Shown in pieces: positions 50,784 to 58,640 of a stretch of DNA of 64,000 nt. This DNA is from Crossaster papposus (lineage: Eukaryota; Echinodermata; Asteroidea; Velatida; Solasteridae), in contig JBAIAA010000239.1 of assembly GCA_037893245.1 (NCBI GenBank), forward strand, positions 310,001-374,000. The letters run 5' to 3'. Numbering within the stretch: position 1 is the first letter of the stretch; each line of letters begins with the position of its first letter. Under the pieces are notes generated by a model, which made no database searches, was not told where the DNA came from, and saw nothing but the letters and a program-made list of their open reading frames with translations. A program made the position numbers and the translations under genes.

Positions 50784-51209
50784 TGTGTAACGAAATGTGG
50801 CTTCGGTGTTTGCAGTTTTGGCGCGCTATAGGAAGAGCTTGGTTGTTGCCGTGCGCTTTTGGCCTCGTGTGTATGCGTGGTGCTCGGGGAGTTGGATTCT
50901 TGGAAGCAAGTGGAGCGGACCGTTCGAGTCGCTTGTAGATCACAGTGCGGTGAATTGTTGTTGTGGCGCCCAGGGAGAGAGAGACGGAAGACGTCGGAGA
51001 GACCGACTAGCTTGGGGTAGCTGTCCGTTAGTGGTGGTCGGGGATTGCGACCTTTGGTTGGAGCCAGTACAGCACCAGAGATCGGCGGAGCGTCGCGTTG
51101 AACGTCGCATTGCGAGCGTGAGTTAGTTTGCGTGCATTTTATGCTAAGTTCGGACTGACAAACACTAGAGTCACAGTTTGTGTAATATTCCCCCACTCGA
51201 CCCCCTTAC

Positions 51210-51217
51210 TTTAAATA
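51210..51217 (+). promoter_or_regulatory. Candidate TATA-like box in the LTR (TTTAAATA)
   Basis: TTTAAATA is the clearest AT-rich promoter-like motif in the LTR and lies about 230 bp upstream of the AATAAA signal, as expected if transcription starts between them. This rests on motif and position only. Confidence 0.35.
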
Positions 51218-51262
51218 AGTCCGATGTATACCAGGCTCCCGGCCGACTTATCACCAATACCG

Positions 51263-51413
51263 CCTTAAGGAACCACTATTCCCTTAAGGAACCACACTTC
51301 CCCTTAAGGAACCACACTTCCCCTTAAGGAACCACACTTCCCCTTAAAGAACCACACTTCCCCTTAAGGAACCACACTTCCCCTTAAGGAACCGCACTTC
51401 CCTTAAGGAACCC
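51263..51413 (+). repeat. 20-bp tandem repeat inside the LTR (CCTTAAGG core)
   Basis: About eight copies of a 19-20 bp unit, CCTTAAGGAACCACACTTCC with small changes, lie between the TATA-like box and the AATAAA signal. The palindromic core CCTTAAGG recurs in the element's 3' noncoding region (near 57103 and 57429), suggesting an element-specific motif in the transcript ends. Confidence 0.92.
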
Positions 51414-51438
51414 TAAATAACCTTAAAGATAGTTGTAC

Positions 51439-51444
51439 AATAAA
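51439..51444 (+). promoter_or_regulatory. Candidate polyadenylation signal AATAAA in the LTR
   Basis: AATAAA is followed within about 30 bp by GT-rich sequence (TTTGTTGGGTGGTTGTTTG), the usual layout of an animal polyadenylation site. In an LTR this would mark the end of R. Confidence 0.6.
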
Positions 51445-51695
51445 TACAGACCCAGCGAGTTTGTTGGGTGGTTGTTTGATTAAAGGGGCAAACCCGTCGT
51501 TCTGAAAATAGACCTCTCCCTTCTCAGTTATTTTGTGTATTCATTGAGGTAGTCTGGTCCTGCCCTGCCCCCGAACTTAAGTTTCACGCGCGGCGATATA
51601 TGGTCTCCAAACAGATCACCCCAAGTGCTGCTGGACTGCCGCTCGCCTGAGCAGTATACACCGCGTCAAGAGGACACGGACGGGTTTCGCCACAT

Positions 51696-51713
51696 TGGTG
51701 TCAGAAGTGGGAT
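51696..51713 (+). other. Primer binding site, complementary to tRNA-Leu 3' end
   Basis: TGGTGTCAGAAGTGGGAT is complementary to the 3' end of animal tRNA-Leu (ATCCCACTTCTGACA plus CCA), recalled from known tRNA-Leu sequences. It starts one base after the LTR, the normal place for the minus-strand primer site of Ty3/gypsy elements. Confidence 0.85.
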
Positions 51714-51737
51714 AAGGCGTGACTTTTCATTCGGGGG

Positions 51738-53051
51738 ATGGATAGGGAGACGGCACCTACGGCCATGGACTTAGACTCTAAATTGGAGGAGGAGCTGGCT
51801 ATTCTGAGGATGGAGGTCCATCAAGCCGAAAGCATGTACGAGGATTCTATCCGGGAGAAACGAAAAATGGAGGACGAAATGAATAAGTTGAGGCGAATAA
51901 TGCAGGACAGGGTTTCCAAACTAGAAGGAGTGGACCGGTTCGAAACCCCGGACTTTTTCGCGTACACCCCGAGTCCGGCTGTTTCAAGCACATTCCGGAC
52001 AACCCCCCAAGTACCAGCGACACCAGCGAATACCGAGGTACATGTAGAGACGCCCTTTGAAACATCGAAGTCATCGGAGGCTCGCGGAGCTAATAACCAG
52101 GATGTAAAGATCAAGAAACCAAACATCTGCCCCGATCGCTTCAACGGAAAGGTGCCTTGGAAGGATTATAAGGCCCATTTTCGAGCTTGCTGTATAGCGA
52201 ACGGATGGGAGGACAGACAGGCTGCTGTGTTCCTGTCGGCCAGCCTTCAGGGGCAAGCCCTGAAGGTACTTGGTGGTCAACCTGAAGGAAGAGCTCCTTC
52301 ACTGAGGGATTTAATGTTGCGGTTGGAACAAAGGTTCGGTCCTGGTCAACAGGCGGAGTTTCACCTGATGGAGCTTCGGCATCGTAGGCAGGGAGAGTCC
52401 GAAACTATTCAGGAACTTGGGACTAGTATTAGGGAACTGTCGGCTTTGGCCTACCCAGAGTTCTCGGACGAAAGCAGAGAAAGACTGGCTAAGGGCCATT
52501 TTATGGACGCCATGAAGGATAAGGAAATCAGGGAAGGGATTTTCCGGGCGAGACCCGACACGTTAGATAATTCCATCAGAGCCGCCCTGCAGACGGAGAG
52601 TTTCCTGCGCACAGAGGATCGAAGGGCTAACGACAGGACACGGAAATTCGCTAGAGTTGTCGAGGCAGCTGAGGAATTGACGGCGAAGGGCCTGAGGGAA
52701 GAGATGAAGTACACTCAGGAGAGTATGGTGCAAGCGTTGGGGAAAATTCAGTCTATGCTGCATGATGTTGTAAGGATTAATGAAGGGACCATAGGGAATA
52801 ATGGACCGAAAGGGGACTACGGGGCTGATAGGAGGTGGAAGGCAAATGCACGGGATGTTTGCTTTAACTGCAAGGCCCCAGGACACTTTGTAAGAGACTG
52901 CCCGGTACCAAGGAACGAGAAGTGCTATAATTGCCAAACCATGGGACACATAGCACGGAACTGTCCAGCACCAAAACAGGCGGGAAACGACAGACAGCCT
53001 CCCCTGGGGCCCGAGGGAGGGCTGGTAAGTCGAGAGGGCCGCAAGGAATAG
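51738..53051 (+). CDS. gag: Gag of the Ty3/gypsy element
   Basis: A 437-residue frame beginning 24 bp after the primer site. Residues about 10-60 are highly charged and heptad-like, a probable coiled coil. Residues about 135-300 resemble the retrotransposon capsid domain (opening DRFNGKVPWKDYKAHFRA). Two CCHC zinc knuckles of the CX2CX4HX4C form lie at residues 375-388 and 396-409 and would bind RNA. In the family, Gag assembles the intracellular particle that packages element RNA. The chosen start is the first ATG after the primer site with a continuous frame. The 3' end overlaps pol by about 120 bp. Confidence 0.9.
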   Translation: MDRETAPTAMDLDSKLEEELAILRMEVHQAESMYEDSIREKRKMEDEMNKLRRIMQDRVSKLEGVDRFETPDFFAYTPSPAVSSTFRTTPQVPATPANTEVHVETPFETSKSSEARGANNQDVKIKKPNICPDRFNGKVPWKDYKAHFRACCIANGWEDRQAAVFLSASLQGQALKVLGGQPEGRAPSLRDLMLRLEQRFGPGQQAEFHLMELRHRRQGESETIQELGTSIRELSALAYPEFSDESRERLAKGHFMDAMKDKEIREGIFRARPDTLDNSIRAALQTESFLRTEDRRANDRTRKFARVVEAAEELTAKGLREEMKYTQESMVQALGKIQSMLHDVVRINEGTIGNNGPKGDYGADRRWKANARDVCFNCKAPGHFVRDCPVPRNEKCYNCQTMGHIARNCPAPKQAGNDRQPPLGPEGGLVSREGRKE

Positions 53052-56000
53052 CAATGTATAGGCAGGAAACAGTGTTACCCTCACGGATCACTAAAAGGAG
53101 GAGTGGACTTTATGTAAATGCACAAGTTAGGGGAGAGGGAGTGCGCATGTTGGTAGACACAGGGGCGACAGATACCATACTATCCGCAGAGGTCTATTTC
53201 CGCCTACCAACGGAACGGAGGCCAACACTTAGCAAGGAAGGCGTGGGACTATATGGGGCCGATGGCCGGCCTATAGAGACGATAGGTGGTGCATGGTTGG
53301 AGATCCAGGTAGGCAGGACCACTTACCCGGTTCGTGCGATATTTGCCAAGTTAGAGATGGATGGGATCCTCGGAATGGACTACCTGCTTCCAACGGGAGG
53401 ACAGCTGGACTTCCAGGGACTAGTCCTTACATTAAATGGACAGAAAATTAAGTGTACGAATAAGGAGGGCGCCAGCTTCTGTGCTCGAGTGATCGTGAAG
53501 GAAACTACAAATGTTCCACCGGGACATGAGGCACTTGTGTCGGCTAGGGTGACACAGGACTTTTCGGGGATCGGGATAATGGAACCTGCGGAGAGTACTG
53601 AACTAGCGGCCAAGGGTCTTATAGTCGCCAGACTTTTGGTAAGGCCCCAGGAGGAAAATTTGCCGATAAGGGTGTTCAACCCGGGGAGAAGGCCTTGTAC
53701 GATAAGGGCAGGCAGCATGGCTGGGTTCCTGACTCCAGTGACAGAACAGGATGTGGAAACGCATCAACCTGCGCAAGGAAGAAGGGCCGAGAACGTACCA
53801 GAATACCTGCTGGACTTGTATGAGAGGAGTGTTAAGGAGGTGGAATCCGGATATCATGAGAAGATAGCAGGGTTGCTCTGCAAGTTCCAGGACATTTTCT
53901 CGAAGGGAAGTGATGATATTGGACACACGGATTGTGTAAAGCATCACATAACTACGGAGAGCGCACGGCCGATACGGAAAAGACCGAGGAGGTTCCCTGC
54001 AGTTGAGCAAGAGGAGATAAATCGACAGGTTAAAGACCTACTAAAGGACGGAAAAATCACACCCTCCAGCGGCCCTTGGGCGTCAAATGTAGTGCTCGTG
54101 AGAAAGAAGGATGGAACCAAAAGGTTTTGCGTGGATTACCGGAAGCTAAACGCGGTGACCATCAAGGATGCCTACCCGATTCCTAGGATTGACGATTCCC
54201 TTGATGCGCTGTGCGGGGCTCGGTGGTTTTCTACGTTGGACCTCGCATCGGGATATTGGCAAGTGGGCCTTGATAAGGATGCGCAGGAGAAATCAGCTTT
54301 TGTTGTAAGAGGTGGGCTTTATAGTTGGCGTGTCATGCCCTTTGGGTTGTGTAACGCCCCGTCTACTTTTGAAAGGCTCATGGAACGGGTCTTGGGTGGC
54401 CTTCACTGGGAAACGCTTCTAGTCTACTTAGACGACGTCATAGTATTTGGTAAGACTATTCCAGAGGAACTCTGTAGGCTGGATGTCGTGTTTCAACGCC
54501 TAAGGGATGCAGGGTTGAAATTGAAACCTGCTAAGTGTGACATGTTCAAACAAAAAGTCCTCTACTTGGGGCATATAGTGACACCTGATGGAATCAGTAC
54601 GGACCCGGCGAAGATCCAGGCGGTGAGGGATTGGCCTGTACCTAGATCAGTAAAGGAGGTGCGCAGTTTTGTAGGACTTGCGTCCTACTACAGGAGGTTT
54701 ATTGAAGGCTTCTCAACAGTTGCAAAGCCTCTGCACACCTTGACTGCGAAGCACAAGGACTTCCTGTGGACCGGAGAATGTCAGGCCTCTTTCGAGGAAC
54801 TGAAGAAACGCCTGACGGAGTCACCTATTCTTACTTATCCGGATCCAGACGGCGATCTCATACTTGACACGGATGCCAGCGACACAGGGATTGGGGGAGT
54901 CCTGTCGCAGAGAAGGGATGGTAAGGAACGTGTGGTTGCCTATGCTAGTAGGGTGTTGAAGAAGGCAGAACAGAATTACTGCGTAACAAGGAGGGAGCTC
55001 CTAGCAGTGGTGACCTTTCTAAGACATTTCCGCCCGTACATTTATGGCCGAAAAATAACAGTCAGGACGGACCATGGAGCATTGAGGTGGCTCATTAACT
55101 TCAAGGACCCTTCAGGACAGGTTGCGCGATGGTTACAGCTGATAGGGGAGTATGATTTTGAAATCATCCATCGCGCAGGGAAGTCTCACCAAAATGCAGA
55201 CAGTCTGTCTCGTCGGCCCTGCGCGCAATGTGGAATGAAGGGACAGGACACCCGTGGAGAAGAGGAGCCCTTAAAGATTAGGGAGGAGGAGGCCCCTTTG
55301 ATGGCAGGAAGTGCCGGAGGAGAAGACTACTTGAGAGGCAAAGGGGCAATACCTGCACAGGCAAACGTGGAAGAAGTTGAAGAGAATGAACCTTCTTCGG
55401 TTAAGGAAGGCACACTCCTTTTTCCAGATGACGACGCAGCAAAACAAAGAGCGGAAGTATACGTGGTAGGGGTATTGCCAGAAGTAACAAATGAAGACTG
55501 GAGGAATGCGCAGCTTCAAGAAGACTCGATGGGATGGGTAATCAAAGCTAAGGAAGATGGAGGACCTCGTCCTGATTGGGAAACGCTCTCTGTGATGTCC
55601 ACTGCCCATAAGAATTACTGGTTGCAATGGGAGCAAATGTCTGTGCGTGATGGTGTCTTGCTCCGACGCTGGGAAACGGATAGTGGCAAGGAGGTGCAGT
55701 GGAAAACGTTGGTGCCACTGGAGTATCGCCAGAGGATACTGCTTGAGCTTCACGCAGGACGGACGAGTGGACATTTGGGCACTAAGCGGACAATGGCTAA
55801 GGTGCGCAACAAGTTCTATTGGCAAGGGATGGCAGCGGACATTAGGTCGTTCATTCGACAGTGTGACGTATGTGCTTGTAGGAAGTCTCCAAGCAAAAAG
55901 CGGAAAGCCCCTCTTCAGCAACACTTAGTGGGAGCACCTCTCGAACGAGTGGCAATGGACATCACGGGACCCTTCCCAGTGACCAGTAGTGGAAATCGAT

Positions 56001-56911
56001 ATATACTGGTAGTTGGGGACTACTTCAGTAAGTGGTTTGAGGCATACCCTATTCCTGACGAGAAGGCAGTGACTGTTGCCGATCGGTTCGTCAAGGAATT
56101 TGTGTGCAGATTGGGAGTCCCAAAGACACTGCATACGAATCAAGGGAGGAACTTCGAGTCGCGACTAATGGGGGAGACTCCAAATATGTTGATGCTAGGG
56201 AGGGAAGTATCTCTGCCTATCGACCTGACGATGAAAGAACCTTCTAGAGAAGACACCGAGGAAACCGAAGGTCAGGACTATGCCCAAGCAGTACGCAGGA
56301 GGATGCAGTGTTCGCATGACAGGGCCCGAGAACATTTGAAGAAAAGTGCCAGGAGGCAGAAGCGCAATTACGACAAGGGCACCCGCGCAGGGGGCTTGGC
56401 AGAAGGCAACTTTTCGTGGTTGTTTAACCCTGCCAAGAAAAAGGGCGTTTCACCGAAGTTGATGTGTAGGTGGGAAGGTCCCTATCTTATCGTGGACAAG
56501 TTATCAGATGTTACATATAGGATACAGCGCAGGAGAGGGGGGAAATGTAAGGTAGTCCACAGTGACCGCCTCAAACTATACGAAGGCAAACCCTTGGAGC
56601 CTTGGACCCCTACAAGCTGCAACGGGTGGCGGGAGATGCTGGCGCTGCCTGATGTTCGACCTATTGACCTGGGTGGCCAACCGGAGGCGCTGAATCCGAT
56701 GATGGAACAGGAGGCGGAGGATGAACAGGGTGCTCGAGAGATGCCTGAAGGTGGATTGACAGAGGCAGGAAGTGTAGTCTTGGATCCAGAGCCTGAGCCA
56801 CCTTCCATTCCAAATAAACCGGATGGGGAAACTGTTCCCGCGTCATCAAGCCAGGTGCAGCCGCGTCGAAATCCTGAGAGACAACGCAGGCGTCCTCAGC
56901 GCTATAATTAG
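52931..56911 (+). CDS. pol: Pol of the Ty3/gypsy element (protease, RT, RNase H, integrase)
   Basis: A 1326-residue frame overlapping gag in the -1 frame. Families with this layout usually reach pol by -1 ribosomal frameshifting, so the first ATG in this frame may not be a real start. Domains in order: aspartic protease (DTGA at about 76-79, ILGMD at about 146-150); reverse transcriptase (about 360-540, YLDD at 499-502); RNase H (about 610-760, opening DTDAS near 646); integrase region (HHCC-type zinc segment from about 940, core from about 1009, GPY/F-like module near 1181); and a hydrophilic, proline- and arginine-rich tail. No chromodomain is evident. The element as a whole is a fossil and is not judged active. 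Confidence 0.9.
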   Translation: MPNHGTHSTELSSTKTGGKRQTASPGARGRAGKSRGPQGIAMYRQETVLPSRITKRRSGLYVNAQVRGEGVRMLVDTGATDTILSAEVYFRLPTERRPTLSKEGVGLYGADGRPIETIGGAWLEIQVGRTTYPVRAIFAKLEMDGILGMDYLLPTGGQLDFQGLVLTLNGQKIKCTNKEGASFCARVIVKETTNVPPGHEALVSARVTQDFSGIGIMEPAESTELAAKGLIVARLLVRPQEENLPIRVFNPGRRPCTIRAGSMAGFLTPVTEQDVETHQPAQGRRAENVPEYLLDLYERSVKEVESGYHEKIAGLLCKFQDIFSKGSDDIGHTDCVKHHITTESARPIRKRPRRFPAVEQEEINRQVKDLLKDGKITPSSGPWASNVVLVRKKDGTKRFCVDYRKLNAVTIKDAYPIPRIDDSLDALCGARWFSTLDLASGYWQVGLDKDAQEKSAFVVRGGLYSWRVMPFGLCNAPSTFERLMERVLGGLHWETLLVYLDDVIVFGKTIPEELCRLDVVFQRLRDAGLKLKPAKCDMFKQKVLYLGHIVTPDGISTDPAKIQAVRDWPVPRSVKEVRSFVGLASYYRRFIEGFSTVAKPLHTLTAKHKDFLWTGECQASFEELKKRLTESPILTYPDPDGDLILDTDASDTGIGGVLSQRRDGKERVVAYASRVLKKAEQNYCVTRRELLAVVTFLRHFRPYIYGRKITVRTDHGALRWLINFKDPSGQVARWLQLIGEYDFEIIHRAGKSHQNADSLSRRPCAQCGMKGQDTRGEEEPLKIREEEAPLMAGSAGGEDYLRGKGAIPAQANVEEVEENEPSSVKEGTLLFPDDDAAKQRAEVYVVGVLPEVTNEDWRNAQLQEDSMGWVIKAKEDGGPRPDWETLSVMSTAHKNYWLQWEQMSVRDGVLLRRWETDSGKEVQWKTLVPLEYRQRILLELHAGRTSGHLGTKRTMAKVRNKFYWQGMAADIRSFIRQCDVCACRKSPSKKRKAPLQQHLVGAPLERVAMDITGPFPVTSSGNRYILVVGDYFSKWFEAYPIPDEKAVTVADRFVKEFVCRLGVPKTLHTNQGRNFESRLMGETPNMLMLGREVSLPIDLTMKEPSREDTEETEGQDYAQAVRRRMQCSHDRAREHLKKSARRQKRNYDKGTRAGGLAEGNFSWLFNPAKKKGVSPKLMCRWEGPYLIVDKLSDVTYRIQRRRGGKCKVVHSDRLKLYEGKPLEPWTPTSCNGWREMLALPDVRPIDLGGQPEALNPMMEQEAEDEQGAREMPEGGLTEAGSVVLDPEPEPPSIPNKPDGETVPASSSQVQPRRNPERQRRRPQRYN

Positions 56912-57541
56912 GAATAACTAATGGGTATAAGTGTACATAAGTTATACGCGAGTTTTAGTTTTAGTGAGTTTGAGTCGACCCCAAAATCATGATAAAGGAA
57001 TCTGTAAATGTTGTATAAGCTCCCTTTAGGAGATTGATTCTGTATAAACTCCCTTTAGGAGGTCTGAAATCTTGCCTTGATTTTATATTTTGATTTAACT
57101 ACCTTAAGGAGATAGTTGTGTACTTGATATAAGTATTTGTTTTGAATCCCCTTAACCAGTTCGCGCCGGATGACGTATATAAACGCAAATATTTTCCCAA
57201 ATTCAAAACGGATGACGCATAAACACGCCAAGTTCAAGTTCGGAAATGTATGTCAGCAGCGAGCAAGGCCGGAAATGCGTGGGTGTGCTTCCCGGCACTA
57301 ATAGCCTGAACCCGCTTCGGATCGAGTTTCGTTAAAAATAATCCCGCCCGTGGGCTCGGCGATGTTAAAATAATCCCGGCGCGAACTGGTTAAGGAGGCT
57401 CTTCTTCACTTAAGGATCAGGTAGTAACCTTAAGGTGCGTTACTAGTGTATATTTTAAAGTCTATTTTTGTATAAGGAGGCACCTCAGTCTAATTTCGTT
57501 TTAGTGTTTATCAGTTTAACGGACCGGGACGGTCCGAACTT
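56912..57541 (+). other. 3' noncoding region of the Ty3/gypsy element
   Basis: There is no credible coding sequence between pol and the polypurine tract. It holds two copies of a TCCCTTTAGGAG motif (near 57021 and 57049), CCTTAAGG motifs, the MITE at 57156-57389, and a short stem GGACCG/CGGTCC (57521-57535) just before the polypurine tract. Confidence 0.8.
57156..57389. mobile_element. piggyBac-like MITE with TTAA target duplication
   Basis: A 234-bp element bounded by perfect 14-bp terminal inverted repeats, CCAGTTCGCGCCGG (57156-57169) and CCGGCGCGAACTGG (57376-57389), each flanked by TTAA (57152-57155 and 57390-57393). TTAA duplication is the signature of piggyBac-superfamily transposition. 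Inside each end are short direct repeats: CGGATGACG twice on the left (near 57167 and 57208), and TTAAAA(A)TAATCCCG twice on the right (near 57333 and 57365). It has no coding capacity, so it would need transposase from elsewhere. It inserted into the retrotransposon's 3' noncoding region, before or after that copy landed here. Confidence 0.85.
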
Positions 57542-57552
57542 AAGAGGGGGGC
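57542..57552 (+). other. Polypurine tract
   Basis: AAGAGGGGGGC lies immediately upstream of the right LTR's TGTGTAACG. It is the expected plus-strand primer of an LTR element. Confidence 0.8.
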
Positions 57553-57736
57553 TGTGTAACGAAATGTGGCTTCGGTGTTTGCAGTTTTGGCGCGCTATAG
57601 CGCTTAGGCGCGCCATATCTAGGGGTACGTGCGCGGTAGCCAGAAGAGCCGTTGTTTGGCGCGCTATCGGGCTCAGGTGTGTGATGCCGGGTGGTGCGCG
57701 CGTGGTAGCCGGAAGAGCTTGGTTGTTGCCGTGCGC
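57553..57736 (+). repeat. Right LTR copy (short)
   Basis: It begins TGTGTAACGAAATG like the left LTR and matches it where comparable. It then shows two degenerate ~70-bp tandem copies containing GGCGCGCTAT and GTAGCC(A/G)GAAGAGC. It passes into 199-bp satellite at GTTAACGTTAACACACG. This copy is much shorter than the left LTR; the element is treated as a fossil. Confidence 0.85.
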
Positions 57737-58640
57737 TTGTTAACGTTAACACACGCGTTTCAAATGCGCCATAGGTTTGTGCACAAAATCCCCGCCCACA
57801 AATAAGGGCATGAAGGAAAGCATGCCACGGGAAGGGGCTGGGTGTTAGGAGATAGAGGGGGGCCTCCAGGAATGGCACAATTAGCAATTTGACCCGGGAC
57901 ATGCTTTGTTAGTATTTTATTTCGATTTTCTGAAAATGTTAACGTTAACACACGCGTTTCAAATTCGCCATAGGTTTGTGCACACAATCCCCGCCCACAA
58001 ATAAGGGCATGAAGGAAAGCATGCCCCGGGAAGGGGCTGGGTGTTAGGAGATAGAGGGGGGCCTCCAGGAATGGCAAAATTAGCAATTTGACCCGGGGCA
58101 TGCTTTGTTAGTATTTTATTTCGATTTTCTGAAAATTTTAACGTTAACACACGCGTTTCAAATTCGCCATAGGTTCGTGCACACAATCCCCGCCCACAAA
58201 TAAGGGCATGAAGGAAAGCATGCCCCGGGAAGGGGCTGGGTGTTAGGAGATAGAGGGGGGCCTCCAGGAATGGCAAAATTAGCAATTTGACCCGGGGCAT
58301 GCTTTGTTAGTATTTCTTTTCGATTTTCTGAACATTTTAACGTTAACACACGCGTTTCAAATTCGCCATAGGTGTGTGCACACAATCCCCGCCCACAAAT
58401 AAGGGAATGAAGGAAAGCATGCCCCGGGAAGGGGCTGGGTGTTAGGAGATAGAGGGGGGCCTCCAGGAATGGCAAAATTAGCAATTTGACCCGGGGCATG
58501 CTTTGTTAGTATTTTATTTCGATTTTCTGAAAATGTTAACGTTAACACACGCGTTTCAAATGCGCCATAGGTTTGTGCACAAAATCCCCGCCCACAAATA
58601 AGGGCATGAAGGAAAGCATGCCACGGGAAGGGGCTGGGTG
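57737..58640 (+). repeat. 4-monomer (~796-bp) higher-order repeat beside the retrotransposon
   Basis: The first monomer after the element (AAATGCGCC, CACAAAATCC, GCCACGGG, GGGACATGC) recurs about 796 bp later at about 58550-58700. The monomer before that second copy (from 58357: GTGTGTGCAC, AAGGGAATG) matches the last monomer left of the element (from 50630). The order around the insertion is therefore preserved, uninterrupted, at about 58357-58640. Confidence 0.88.

Larger units (their letters stand above)
50784..51694 (+). repeat. Left LTR of the Ty3/gypsy element
   Basis: It starts TGTGTAACGAAATG directly after satellite sequence and ends in CA one base before the primer binding site. The start matches the right LTR copy at 57553. 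The LTR contains a candidate TATA-like box, a 20-bp tandem array and an AATAAA signal followed by GT-rich sequence, an arrangement that fits U3, R and U5. The exact limits of R are not determinable here. Confidence 0.88.
50784..57736 (+). mobile_element. Ty3/gypsy LTR retrotransposon inserted in the 199-bp satellite (fossil)
   Basis: Parts in order: left LTR, tRNA-Leu-type primer site, gag, pol (protease, reverse transcriptase, RNase H, integrase order, which defines Ty3/gypsy), 3' noncoding region with a nested MITE, polypurine tract, and a short right LTR copy. There is no envelope gene. It lies in satellite on both sides, same strand as the window. Shared LTR sequence is identical over the short comparable stretches (about 75 bp) and both reading frames are long, so the insertion looks young. 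It is not whole; I estimate about three breaks. No clear target-site duplication is visible. The clade within Ty3/gypsy is not assigned. Confidence 0.95.

Noticed and set aside
50797-51126. 109-residue plus-strand frame at the left of the retrotransposon
   Set aside because: It lies wholly within the LTR and has no recognisable domain.
55271-55924. 217-residue minus-strand frame, and other antisense frames within gag and pol
   Set aside because: They are shadows of the sense coding sequence, without recognisable domains.
57468-57743. 91-residue frame across the 3' noncoding region and right LTR
   Set aside because: It spans the polypurine tract and the LTR boundary, so it is chance.
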